From DATKYQ01 sp035528415 (GTDB lineage Bacteria; Myxococcota; B64-G9): a DNA stretch of 64,000 nucleotides. Positions 18,799-27,548 of this stretch are shown here, piece after piece. A model generated the notes under the pieces. It did not search any database and was not told the DNA's origin. It saw nothing but the letters and a program-made list of their open reading frames with translations. The DNA is taken from assembly GCA_035528415.1 (NCBI GenBank), contig DATKYQ010000053.1, forward strand, positions 11,309-75,308. Reading direction: 5' to 3'. Position 1 is the stretch's first letter. Each line of letters starts with the position of its first letter. The translations under genes were made by a program, and so were the position numbers.

Positions 18799-20201
18799 CA
18801 GATCGTCCTCGAATACACTCGCTTGCCCGGATCATGCTCCAGGTAACGATCGAAGTTCATGCAGATGTTACGGATGAAGAAACGCCCGCTATCAGTGACG
18901 TTAATGGAATGTTCGTCCCAGTTCACCAGCCCGTCCGCGGAAAGCTCCGCGAGACGCTCGAGATCTTGCGCCAGGTATTCGGCGGCGCGTATTTCGAAGA
19001 GCCCCGAAAGAGAATCGAGATCGGCGTGGAAGTTGCAAAACAGATCGAGGATCAACTCGCGCCTGATCTCATCGTCGCGCTCGAGCAAAAAGCCGCGGGC
19101 GATCGGCAGGTTCCCGGCCTCTATACCGGCTGCGTACTCGCTAAGCCCCTTCTCGTCCTGCGAGTAAGCCGTTCCGATCGACGAGATGGCCGAGGCGCCG
19201 AAGGCTAATAGATCGAGCCCGCGCCCTGCAGTGTAGCCCATGAAGTTGCGCCTGAGAGTGCGCTCGCCAAGGGCTTTGGCGAGAGGGTCGTCGGGCAGGG
19301 CGAGATGATCCATGCCGATCGGCAGGTAGCCCGCCGCCATCAAGCGATCCATCATCGATAAAAACAGGGAAGCCTTGACTTCGGGTTCGGGCAGGCCGAT
19401 GCGTTCCAGCGCCTTCTGGTGGGCGTGGATCCAGGGCACGTGGGCATAAGAGTAAAGAGCGATGCGCGAGGGAGCCAAAGCGATAACTTTTTCGGCCGTG
19501 GCCAGACAGCTATCTTGTGACTGGCCCGGCAACCCGTAAATTAGATCGAAGTTTATCGATTGCACGCCCGCCGATCGCAGCTGGGAGACGACGCCGTCGA
19601 CCTCCATCAAGCCCTGGTCGCGCTTGACAATTTCGAGTACTGAAGGCGTGAAATCCTGAATGCCGAGCGAGAAGCGGTTGAAGCCGTGGCTCAGAAAAAC
19701 GTCCAGTTTGCCCGGCGTCGCCGTGCGGGGGTTGATCTCGACAGACAGCTCGGCCTCCGGCGCTATTGTCCAGACTGAGCGCAACGCGCTGAGCAGGCTG
19801 TCGAGTTGCTCTTCACTGAGGGCGTTGGGCGTGCCCCCGCCCATTGCTATCTGGCGCACCAGGCGGGAAGGATCGATGATGCCTGCGGCCAAATTCATCT
19901 CTCGAGTCAGCCTGCGAGTGTAGTCGTCTATTTTTTCTGGTCGCGAGGCGACGAAGGTGTGGCAACCGCAGAACAGGCAGCGCCGGCGGCAGAAAGGTAT
20001 ATGCAGGTAAAGCGACAAGCCGGGATCGTCGGCCAGATCGTTGCGCTCGCGCCAGCGGACGAAAACCCGCTCGGCATCGAGCGCGTGGAAGTGATTGGCC
20101 GGTGGATACGAGGTATAGCGCGGACCGCGCACGTCGTACTTCTCGCGCAGGCGGGGATCGATGCGACGTGGGTCTTGCGAACTTATTGTCACTTTGCCCA
20201 T
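18798..20201 (-). CDS. hemN: Oxygen-independent coproporphyrinogen III dehydrogenase (radical SAM)
   Basis: Oxidative decarboxylation of coproporphyrinogen III without O2. 467 residues, full HemN length rather than the shorter HemW. The radical-SAM motif is CRRRCLFCGC (CX3CX2C plus the extra Cys of true HemN), with AMGGGTPNALS and the SIDHF-like GMDHLALPDDPLAKA segment. RNFMGYTAGRGLDLLAFG is also diagnostic. It overlaps hemE by 13 bp. An anaerobic enzyme at this step fits a strictly or facultatively anaerobic host. Confidence 0.96.
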   Translation of the reverse strand: MGKVTISSQDPRRIDPRLREKYDVRGPRYTSYPPANHFHALDAERVFVRWRERNDLADDPGLSLYLHIPFCRRRCLFCGCHTFVASRPEKIDDYTRRLTREMNLAAGIIDPSRLVRQIAMGGGTPNALSEEQLDSLLSALRSVWTIAPEAELSVEINPRTATPGKLDVFLSHGFNRFSLGIQDFTPSVLEIVKRDQGLMEVDGVVSQLRSAGVQSINFDLIYGLPGQSQDSCLATAEKVIALAPSRIALYSYAHVPWIHAHQKALERIGLPEPEVKASLFLSMMDRLMAAGYLPIGMDHLALPDDPLAKALGERTLRRNFMGYTAGRGLDLLAFGASAISSIGTAYSQDEKGLSEYAAGIEAGNLPIARGFLLERDDEIRRELILDLFCNFHADLDSLSGLFEIRAAEYLAQDLERLAELSADGLVNWDEHSINVTDSGRFFIRNICMNFDRYLEHDPGKRVYSRTI

Positions 20202-21214
20202 TCCTTTACTGCCTCAACGAAGGCCGCGACTCCGTCGACCGGTGATGCCGGTGTGAGGCCTTGACCGAGGTTTACGATAAGCCCCCGCCCTTCGAGCGAG
20301 TCGATGGTCGCCTGGACTTTTTGGCGAATGGCGTCCGGGGATTCGGAGAGAATCTCGGGGCTAAGGTTTCCCTGCAACGCAACCCGTGGTCCTAAAAGCT
20401 CACGTGCACGAGACAACGTCAGCGTCGAGTCGATCGACAAAACGTCGCAGCCCGTAGAGGCTGCGGCCGGCGAAAGCTCGGCCGCGTTGCGCACGTAGAG
20501 CAAGATCGGAACGCCCGTATCGGCAAGATCCTCGACCACCGAGCGGGCGAAGGGGAGGGCCAGCTTGCGGTAGTCCGCAAGCGACAGCTTGGCGGTCCAG
20601 GTGTCGAAGATCTGAACCACGTCCGCACCGGCTTCGATCTGCAGCTTGAGCAGGTCAACCACCACGCGGCTGATGCGTTCGAGCATATCGCGGTAAGAGT
20701 CTGGCCGGCTGTCGGCTAGTTTTCGCAGGTTGGAAAGATCACCCGCGGGACCGGGATCCACGAGATAGGAAGCCAGGGTGAAGGGAGCCCCGCTGAAGCC
20801 GATCACGGCGGTGTCGGGATGCAGCTCAGCGCACAGTCGTTCGATGATCTCCCGGATGTATCCGAAAGATTGTCGGGCGTCGACCGCCGAAAGCAGCCCA
20901 AGGTCGTCGGGCCCGCGCAGACGGGGATGCACTCTGGGCCCGCCCTTCTGGTAGCTGACTTTGGCACCCATGGCGTCGAGCACGACCAGTATGTCCGAAA
21001 AGAGTATGGCGGCGTCCATTCCGAATCGTCGCAAAGGTTGCAGGGCAAGCTCGATCGCAAGATCGGGCGTGCGCATCATCTCCCAGAACGTATGTCGCTT
21101 TCTCAATTCGCGGTACTCGGGCAGATAGCGTCCGGCCTGACGCATGATCCATACCGGCGGCCTGTCCACGGGCTGGCCGCGGCAGGCTGCCAGGAAACGT
21201 TCGCGTGAATTCAT
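20189..21214 (-). CDS. hemE: Uroporphyrinogen decarboxylase
   Basis: Converts uroporphyrinogen III to coproporphyrinogen III. 341 residues. Signature WIMRQAGRYLPEYR at the N-terminus, SDILVVLDAMGAKV, GFSGAPFTLASYLVDPG and the C-terminal LSIDSTLTLSRARELLG / ALQGNLSPEIL segments are complete. A strong AAGGAGG precedes the ATG at 21214. First gene of the hem operon, directly behind the promoter at 21239-21267. Confidence 0.97.
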   Translation of the reverse strand: MNSRERFLAACRGQPVDRPPVWIMRQAGRYLPEYRELRKRHTFWEMMRTPDLAIELALQPLRRFGMDAAILFSDILVVLDAMGAKVSYQKGGPRVHPRLRGPDDLGLLSAVDARQSFGYIREIIERLCAELHPDTAVIGFSGAPFTLASYLVDPGPAGDLSNLRKLADSRPDSYRDMLERISRVVVDLLKLQIEAGADVVQIFDTWTAKLSLADYRKLALPFARSVVEDLADTGVPILLYVRNAAELSPAAASTGCDVLSIDSTLTLSRARELLGPRVALQGNLSPEILSESPDAIRQKVQATIDSLEGRGLIVNLGQGLTPASPVDGVAAFVEAVKEWAK

Positions 21215-21238
21215 TTCACCTCCTTTTTCAGCTTGGTG

Positions 21239-21281
21239 ATTATACTCGTTTGGTAATCCTGTTTGTCATGAATATGTCATG
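21239..21281 (-). promoter_or_regulatory. hem operon promoter with pho-box-like direct repeat
   Basis: On the minus strand a perfect TATAAT (21239-21244) lies 25 bp before the hemE start. The -35 position, 17 bp upstream, is the weak GACAAA (21262-21267). Overlapping it is a direct repeat on the plus strand, TGTCATG at 21264-21270 and again at 21275-21281, with an 11-bp period and an AT-rich gap. This is close to the Pho box (CTGTCAT, 4 bp, CTGTCAT) bound by PhoB-type regulators, which also typically replaces a poor -35. The repeat points toward the divergent aminotransferase gene, so it could serve either side. Confidence 0.6.
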
Positions 21282-21365
21282 CCGAATAAGCAGTTGTTAC
21301 TTGATGAGGTTGAGGTTACGAGATAAGAAAGGAACTTGAGTGTCGATAGCGAACGGGAGTCGAGA

Positions 21366-22808
21366 ATGGCCCTGTCTACGAGAGTGAACAAGAATATCGC
21401 CAGGATGGAGTACGCGGTGCGCGGGCCCATCCCACAAAGGGCAGCCGAGCTGGCCGCTGGTGGCCTAAGGACGATCGCCTGCAACATAGGCAACCCCCAG
21501 GCACTGGGTCAGAAGCCCATCACCTACTGCCGCGAGGTGCTCAGCCTGCTCGATGCGCCTTTCAGCCTGGATCGCGAGCGTGCCCTGCGACGTGTCTTCA
21601 CGCTACAGCCTGCGGCTTTCGAAGGCATCAAGATCGATGACCTGGTGTCCGAGCATGCGCTGGCGGTGGCGGACGAGTTTCTCACCAGATTGCCGAGCGG
21701 GCTCGGCGCCTACACCGAGAGCAAGGGGCTTGCATTCATCCGCCAGGCGGTCGCGGATTTTATAGATAAACGCGACGGTGTGACGGAAGACAACGGCCTG
21801 CGCGCCGATCCCGAGCTGATCTTTCTCACCAACGGCGCCAGCGAGGCAGTCAGGAGTATCATTGACATCCTCATCGCTGATCCCACTGACGGCATCATGA
21901 TTCCCATTCCGCAGTACCCGCTCTACTCCGCGGCCATCTGTCGTGCCGGCGGTGAGCAAGTCGGCTACTACCCGGACGAGGACGCAGGCTGGACGCTGGA
22001 ACGCTCGATCCTGGACGAGGCCATGGCGCGGGCGATGGCGCGCGGTGTGAAGGTAAAGGCCATGGTGGTGATCAACCCGGCCAATCCGACCGGGGCGGTG
22101 CTGCCGAGGGAGAGCGCCCGCGAAGTAGTCGACTTTGCCGAGGAGTATGGGCTTGCGATCATCGCCGACGAAGTCTACCAGGAGAACCTGTACGGCGCCG
22201 AGTTTGTGTCCTTCGCCAGTCTGGTTGGCGACCGGGACATCCCGCTTTTCAGCCTGCACAGCACCTCAAAAGGGTTCTACGGCGAGTGCGGGCGCAGGGG
22301 CGGCTATGTCGAGTTGAGAAACCCCGCAAACATCGCGGGTGGAAACACCAATTTTTGCGACATCATGCTCAAGCAGGCCTCGGTCAGCCTGTGCGCCAAC
22401 ACCACCGGACAGGCGCTGGTCTACCTGATGGTCAGGCCGCCGCCGGAGGGTTGCGACGCCCATGATCGATTCGTCCGCGAGAGGTATGACATCCTGGATT
22501 CCCTGCACCACAAGGCGACCTTGATCAGGCGGGCCTTCGACGAGATGGAGGGACTCAAGTGCTTCGGACGGACGGGGGCACTGTATCTCTTCCCGAGGCT
22601 GGAAAAGCTGCCGCCCGGAAAGACTGATTTCGACTACTGCATGAGTCTGCTGGAGAACACCGGCCTGTGCACCGTCAACGGTTCGGGTTTCGGACAAAAA
22701 TCAGGCACGCAGCACCTGAGAATTGCTTTCCTGCCGCCTGCGGAATTGCTCGAGCAGGTCCTTCCCGAGTGGATCGCCTTCCACAACGACTACGTCAACG
22801 GCCGCTAG
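21366..22808 (+). CDS. Alanine aminotransferase-like PLP enzyme
   Basis: 480 residues from the ATG at 21366, which follows GGGAG; an upstream TTG (21336) is less convincing. Fold-type I aminotransferase closest to the alanine transaminases also found in eukaryotes: MEYAVRGPIPQRAAEL, CNIGNPQALGQKPITY, LTNGASEAVRSIIDIL, NPANPTGAVLP, and PLP Lys in LHSTSKGFYGECGRRGG. It would interconvert alanine/2-oxoglutarate and pyruvate/glutamate, and so could feed glutamate to the divergent C5 heme operon, which is inference. It shares a 150-bp regulatory region with hemE. Confidence 0.9.
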   Translation: MALSTRVNKNIARMEYAVRGPIPQRAAELAAGGLRTIACNIGNPQALGQKPITYCREVLSLLDAPFSLDRERALRRVFTLQPAAFEGIKIDDLVSEHALAVADEFLTRLPSGLGAYTESKGLAFIRQAVADFIDKRDGVTEDNGLRADPELIFLTNGASEAVRSIIDILIADPTDGIMIPIPQYPLYSAAICRAGGEQVGYYPDEDAGWTLERSILDEAMARAMARGVKVKAMVVINPANPTGAVLPRESAREVVDFAEEYGLAIIADEVYQENLYGAEFVSFASLVGDRDIPLFSLHSTSKGFYGECGRRGGYVELRNPANIAGGNTNFCDIMLKQASVSLCANTTGQALVYLMVRPPPEGCDAHDRFVRERYDILDSLHHKATLIRRAFDEMEGLKCFGRTGALYLFPRLEKLPPGKTDFDYCMSLLENTGLCTVNGSGFGQKSGTQHLRIAFLPPAELLEQVLPEWIAFHNDYVNGR

Positions 22809-22812
22809 CAGT

Positions 22813-22840
22813 AACCGGTTGAAATCAAGCCCGGTTTTGT
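22813..22840 (+). terminator. Possible terminator after the aminotransferase gene
   Basis: AACCGG (22813-22818) and CCGGTT (22831-22836) form a 6-bp stem with a 12-nt loop, followed by TTGT and then TT. Weak stem; plausible only because it sits 5 bp after the stop codon. Confidence 0.3.
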
Positions 22841-22880
22841 TTAGCATGTTTCCCATACCCTTCCCCACCCGGAGGAAACG

Positions 22881-25800
22881 ATGAAAAGATGGCAATGGAT
22901 GAACATGATGGTGGCGTTGCTGCTCCTTTCCCTGCCCGCCCGGGCCGGGATGGTCGAGATCGAAGTCAAGGTACAAAAGCCGATGCTCTGGCAAGACTCG
23001 CAGGGTTATACACACGTGGAGGTTCCCGGCCTGATCAAAGTGGGCCGGCCGGGAGAACCAGAGCTTCCTGTGGGTTCCGTCCGGGCATTGGTTCCGGCCG
23101 GGCAGCGAGTCGAATCGGTGTCGCTGGCTTCGGCCGAGTCGGTTGAACTGAGCGGAAGCCACACCTTGTTTCCCAAGCAGGGCCCATGGCCGCTCAGCTG
23201 GGGCCAACCGCCTTTCACTCAGCCCAGCGCCGACATATACAGTAAATCCGCCTTCTTTCCGGCCAGGCTGTTTAGGACTGAGCCGCTGCAATACATGCGC
23301 GGATTTCCCATCCTGCCGGTAACAGTGCACCCGGTCGTCTACAACCCGGCCTCCGGAAAGCTGGCCTACTTTCCGGTGCTGACTTTGCGTATCAAGACCG
23401 TGCCGGACGGGGAAGGACGAATGGGCGATCTTTACAGAGGCTATGGGCGCGACTTCGACACCTTGCGAACGCTGGTGAGCAACCCGGATGAGCTTTCCTC
23501 GTACCCATCCCGGAAAGAGTCGAACAGGCTGGATAGCCGCTACGTCATGGTGACCAGCCAGGCGCTTTCCACCTGCGCCGGGCCCTACAACCTGCAGGCG
23601 CTCGAAGCCGACAAGCAGAGCCGCGGCATCACCACGCTGATTATGACCATGGAAGACATCCGCAACCAGTACTCCGGTGTCGACGACGCCGCCAAGGTGC
23701 GCGCCTTTATAACCGATATGTACCAGAATTCCGGCACCGACTGGGTGCTGCTGGCCGGCGACGCCGATTTGCAGGACGTGGGCGGCGAGACTCAGGCGCC
23801 CATCGTTCCGGTGCGCGGCCTTTGTTGTTACCTGGACGGCATGGGAACCGATTACAACATTCCTAGCGATCTGTATTATGCCGCCCTGGACGGCACCTTC
23901 AATTCAGATGGAGACAACTGCTGGGGCGAGCAGAATGACGGCACCGACCTTCTTCCCGAGGTCTGGGTGGGAAGAGTTCCCGCCGACAGCTGCACCGAGA
24001 TCTCCAACTTCGTGCGCAAGACCCTCACCTACCAGGGCTCGAGCGGTGACTGGTTGCGCAACGTATACCTGGTGGGCGAATGGCTGTGGGACGATTACCC
24101 CGGTTACAGCTTCGGCTACAACTTCTTGACCGATGTTCACCACTCATCCACCACCGACGGCTACGACACCAAGGGATTCTCCGAGAGCACTTTCTACCAG
24201 GTGACGGTGATGGACGACCAGTTCGAGGACGGCCCTGTCTGTTCGGGCCAGTCCAGCCCCTGCTGGACGCCGGATGAAATGTTGGCGGTCCTCAACGGCG
24301 GCAACCACGTGATCAACCACCTCGGCCATTCCGACGTAAACTACAACATGCGCCTCTATTGCGACGACATTGCCGGCGGCCTTTCCAACACGCTGCCCTT
24401 CTTCGACTACTCCCAGGGTTGCTATCCCGCCGCGTTCGACAACCAAAGCGTCTACTATGGAGTGACCTCCCAGGATTCGTTCGTCGAGTATCTGACGCTC
24501 GGATACTACGGAGCCTTTGCGGCGGTAATGAACTCCCGTTACGGGTTGGGCTGGTACTCAAATTACTTTAACCGTTACTTCTGGGATGCGGCCTTCCGCC
24601 AGACCATTGCACAGCCCGGCGAGATGCATTCCTACTCGCTGGTCCAAATGAGCCCGTTCGTTTGGACGGACACCGGCATCCAGTGGGTGTACTACGTGGC
24701 AAATTTCTTCGGCGATCCCGAGGTGACCCTGCAGGGGATTTTGCCGATGCAGGGACCTTACCTCAGCTATGTCAGCCACGAAATAACCTCTGATGGGACC
24801 GTACCCATTCCCGCAGGCCCAGGCCGGCACGTGATGATGCCCGTTACGCTGCGCAACATGGGCACGGAAGATGCCACCGGGATTGTAACCACGCTTTCGA
24901 GCACCAGCCCCGAGGTCACCATCACCCAGGCCAATTCGGTATTTGCGAACATCGTCGCCGGATCGAACGGCCGCTCAACTACTCACGCCGAGTTCGACAT
25001 CGCGCCGTCCGCCGCGGACGGCGCGCATCTCGATTTCGCGCTGGCCTGGACGGCATCGGGCGGATATTCGGGAACAGTTAACTTCACTGTGAGCGTGCAG
25101 CGTCCGCAGATTGTTTACCTGGCGCACACGCTGGACGACTCGGCCGCCGGTTGTGACTCAGACGGCATCGCCGACGCCGGCGAACTTGCGGTCTTCACGG
25201 TTACCGTCCAGAACCAGGGAAGCGGGGCGGCCAGTAACGTGGTTCTTTCGCTGAGCGCTTCCGATTGCGCCGTTTCCAGTCCAGTCAGCGTGGGAGACAT
25301 CGCGGCCGGCGCAACCGCCGATGCCGACTTCACGGTGACGCCTTCTGCCTCCATCGCCTGCCCGGCCTCGAACTGGCCCTTTATCATGACCGCCCAGGCG
25401 GCCGAGCTTCCCCAGCCGGACACCTCGGGCTTCGATGAAAACGTGAATGCCGACCTGGAGCAATCCACCTTCTCAGACAACATGGAGGGCACGCCTCCAA
25501 ACGACTGGTCGCACTCCGCCTCAATCGGCACAGATGACTGGGCATACGTAACCAGCTCCTATCATTCGGCCACCCACGCCTGGTTCTGCTCGGATCCGGG
25601 CACCCAGTCGGAGAAGTTCCTGCTCACGCCGTCGTTTTCCATCGGCGCGTCCACTCAATTGACCTTCTGGCATCGCATTGAAAGCGAGGCCCAATATGAC
25701 GGCGGGGTGTTGGAAATTTCCGTAAACGGCGGGGCCTACCAGGATCTCGGCGGCTATATCACTCAGAACGGTTACAACGACACCATCAGCGAGTGGACCG

Positions 25801-27548
25801 ACTCGACCATCGCCGGCCGCGCCGCCTGGGCGGGATCTGCCGACTGGCAGCAGGTAAGCGTGAATCTCTCTTCCTTCGGGCCGGCGGACGTTGTCGTCCG
25901 CTTCCGCTTCGCCAGCGACGGCTACGTAAACGCAACCGGCTGGTGGATAGACGACTTCGCCATTGACACCCAGACTCCCATCTGCCAGCAGCAATCCTGC
26001 AATCAGCCGCCGGTGGTGGATGCGGGCCCCGATCAGAACGTCCAGTCCGGCGACCAGGCACAGCTTGCCGGAAACGCCCACGACCCTGAAGGGTTGTCTG
26101 TACAACTAACCTGGAGCCAGACCGCCGGCGCCTCGGTCACTTTGAGCGACATTCACGCGCTGAATCCCACTTTCACTGCACCCCAGGTAAGCGGCTCCCA
26201 AGTCCTTGCCTTCCTGCTTTCCGCGAGCGACGGTGTCGGCACTTCCACAGACAACGTCAACGTCACGGTCTGGAACTGCGATGACAACGAGCCCTGCACT
26301 ACAGACGACTTTTCCGGAAGCAGTTGCTCGCACACCCAGCATGCCGAATGCAGCCTGTGCGGCTCCGACGGGGTATGCCTGAACGGCGTTTGCCAGGCCG
26401 GCGGCCAGAGCACCGAGGTCATCTGCGACGACGCCGACGCCTGTACCCAGAAAGACATCTGCCAGGACGGCCAGTGCGCGGGCACCGACCCGCTGGTGTG
26501 CCAGCCGCTCGACCAGTGCCACGACGCCGGCAGTTGCAACCCGGCAAACGGCGCCTGCTCCAACCCGGAGAAGGCCGACGGCGCCGCCTGCGACGACGCC
26601 GACGCCTGCACCCTGAGCGACAGCTGCCAGGCCGGCGTGTGCACCGGGGCAAATACGGTGGTTTGCATCGCCCTCGACCAGTGCCACGACGTCGGCACCT
26701 GCGATGCATCAACCGGCGCCTGCTCCAACCCGGAAAAGACCGACGGCAGCGCCTGCGACGATCAGAGCCTGTGCACCACCGGCGACACATGCCAGGCCGG
26801 CGTGTGCACCGGGGCGAGCGAAGTGCAGTGCACCACGCCCGACCAGTGCCACGGCGCCGCCTGCGATCCCCAGAGCGGGCAGTGCGAGTACCCGGCGGTC
26901 TCAGACGGCAGCGCCTGCGATGACGCCGACGCTTGCACCCCGAGCGACACATGCCAGGCCGGCGTGTGCACCGGGGCGAATCCGGTGGTTTGCACCGCCC
27001 TCGACCAGTGCCACGACGCCGGCAGCTGCGATACATCAACCGGCGTTTGCTCCAACCCTGAAAAGGCCGACGGCGCCGCCTGCGACGACGCCGATGCTTG
27101 CACCCAGACCGACAGCTGCCAGACGGGCGTTTGCACCGGGGGGAATCCGGTGGTGTGCGAGGTCATAGACCAGTGTCACGACACCGGCAGCTGCGATAGT
27201 TCGACCGGCGCCTGCTCCAACCCGGAAAAGGCCGACGGCACCGTCTGCGACGATATGAGTCTGTGCACAAGCGGAGACACCTGCCAGGCGGGCATGTGCA
27301 CCGGCGGGAACCCGGTCACCTGCCAGGCGCAGGACGAGTGCCACCTTGCCGGAACATGCGACGCGCAGACAGGTTCCTGCTCGAACCCGCTCGCACCCGA
27401 AGGCACCGAGTGCGCCGACGGCACTTGCCAGGATGGTGTCTGCACTCCATCTTCGGGCGGCTGCGGCTGCTCGGCCGGAGGAAACGCCGGCGGCAGCTGG
27501 TGGCTGATGCTATTGGGGGCGTTGCTGCTCAGGCGCCGGCGCTACTGA
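22881..27548 (+). CDS. Large secreted gingipain-type (family C25) cysteine protease with MYXO-CTERM-like anchor
   Basis: 1555 residues; GGAGG precedes the ATG at 22881, and a signal peptide (~22 residues) ends near PARAG. Residues ~230-620 are a C25 peptidase: LLAGDADLQD, the catalytic His in VINHLGHSDVNY and the catalytic Cys in FFDYSQGCYPAAFDN. Then come CARDB-like beta domains (~650-870), a MAM/jelly-roll-like domain (~875-1030) and a PKD-like domain (~1040-1130). Six Cys-rich repeats of about 55 residues follow (~1180-1520). The C-terminus GGCGCSAGG, a hydrophobic helix and LLLRRRRY match the MYXO-CTERM pattern for surface sorting. The gene ends convergently with, and overlaps by 7 bp, the next gene. 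Confidence 0.88.
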   Translation: MKRWQWMNMMVALLLLSLPARAGMVEIEVKVQKPMLWQDSQGYTHVEVPGLIKVGRPGEPELPVGSVRALVPAGQRVESVSLASAESVELSGSHTLFPKQGPWPLSWGQPPFTQPSADIYSKSAFFPARLFRTEPLQYMRGFPILPVTVHPVVYNPASGKLAYFPVLTLRIKTVPDGEGRMGDLYRGYGRDFDTLRTLVSNPDELSSYPSRKESNRLDSRYVMVTSQALSTCAGPYNLQALEADKQSRGITTLIMTMEDIRNQYSGVDDAAKVRAFITDMYQNSGTDWVLLAGDADLQDVGGETQAPIVPVRGLCCYLDGMGTDYNIPSDLYYAALDGTFNSDGDNCWGEQNDGTDLLPEVWVGRVPADSCTEISNFVRKTLTYQGSSGDWLRNVYLVGEWLWDDYPGYSFGYNFLTDVHHSSTTDGYDTKGFSESTFYQVTVMDDQFEDGPVCSGQSSPCWTPDEMLAVLNGGNHVINHLGHSDVNYNMRLYCDDIAGGLSNTLPFFDYSQGCYPAAFDNQSVYYGVTSQDSFVEYLTLGYYGAFAAVMNSRYGLGWYSNYFNRYFWDAAFRQTIAQPGEMHSYSLVQMSPFVWTDTGIQWVYYVANFFGDPEVTLQGILPMQGPYLSYVSHEITSDGTVPIPAGPGRHVMMPVTLRNMGTEDATGIVTTLSSTSPEVTITQANSVFANIVAGSNGRSTTHAEFDIAPSAADGAHLDFALAWTASGGYSGTVNFTVSVQRPQIVYLAHTLDDSAAGCDSDGIADAGELAVFTVTVQNQGSGAASNVVLSLSASDCAVSSPVSVGDIAAGATADADFTVTPSASIACPASNWPFIMTAQAAELPQPDTSGFDENVNADLEQSTFSDNMEGTPPNDWSHSASIGTDDWAYVTSSYHSATHAWFCSDPGTQSEKFLLTPSFSIGASTQLTFWHRIESEAQYDGGVLEISVNGGAYQDLGGYITQNGYNDTISEWTDSTIAGRAAWAGSADWQQVSVNLSSFGPADVVVRFRFASDGYVNATGWWIDDFAIDTQTPICQQQSCNQPPVVDAGPDQNVQSGDQAQLAGNAHDPEGLSVQLTWSQTAGASVTLSDIHALNPTFTAPQVSGSQVLAFLLSASDGVGTSTDNVNVTVWNCDDNEPCTTDDFSGSSCSHTQHAECSLCGSDGVCLNGVCQAGGQSTEVICDDADACTQKDICQDGQCAGTDPLVCQPLDQCHDAGSCNPANGACSNPEKADGAACDDADACTLSDSCQAGVCTGANTVVCIALDQCHDVGTCDASTGACSNPEKTDGSACDDQSLCTTGDTCQAGVCTGASEVQCTTPDQCHGAACDPQSGQCEYPAVSDGSACDDADACTPSDTCQAGVCTGANPVVCTALDQCHDAGSCDTSTGVCSNPEKADGAACDDADACTQTDSCQTGVCTGGNPVVCEVIDQCHDTGSCDSSTGACSNPEKADGTVCDDMSLCTSGDTCQAGMCTGGNPVTCQAQDECHLAGTCDAQTGSCSNPLAPEGTECADGTCQDGVCTPSSGGCGCSAGGNAGGSWWLMLLGALLLRRRRY
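26424..27440 (+). repeat. Six tandem Cys-rich ~55-residue (about 165-bp) repeats inside the C25 protease gene
   Basis: Each unit begins CDDADACT or CDDQSLCT/CDDMSLCT and runs through DTCQAGVCTG, a VVC-DQCHD segment and CSNPEKADGxxC. Unit starts recur about every 162-168 bp (near 26424, 26587, 26755, 26917, 27079 and 27247). Nucleotide identity between units is high, so the array is prone to expansion, contraction and mis-assembly. Similar Cys-rich stalk repeats precede MYXO-CTERM anchors in other secreted proteins. Confidence 0.85.

Noticed and set aside
26424..27440. CRISPR-like periodic repeat
   Set aside because: The ~165-bp periodicity is in frame and encodes Cys-rich protein repeats; there are no short repeats with unique spacers.
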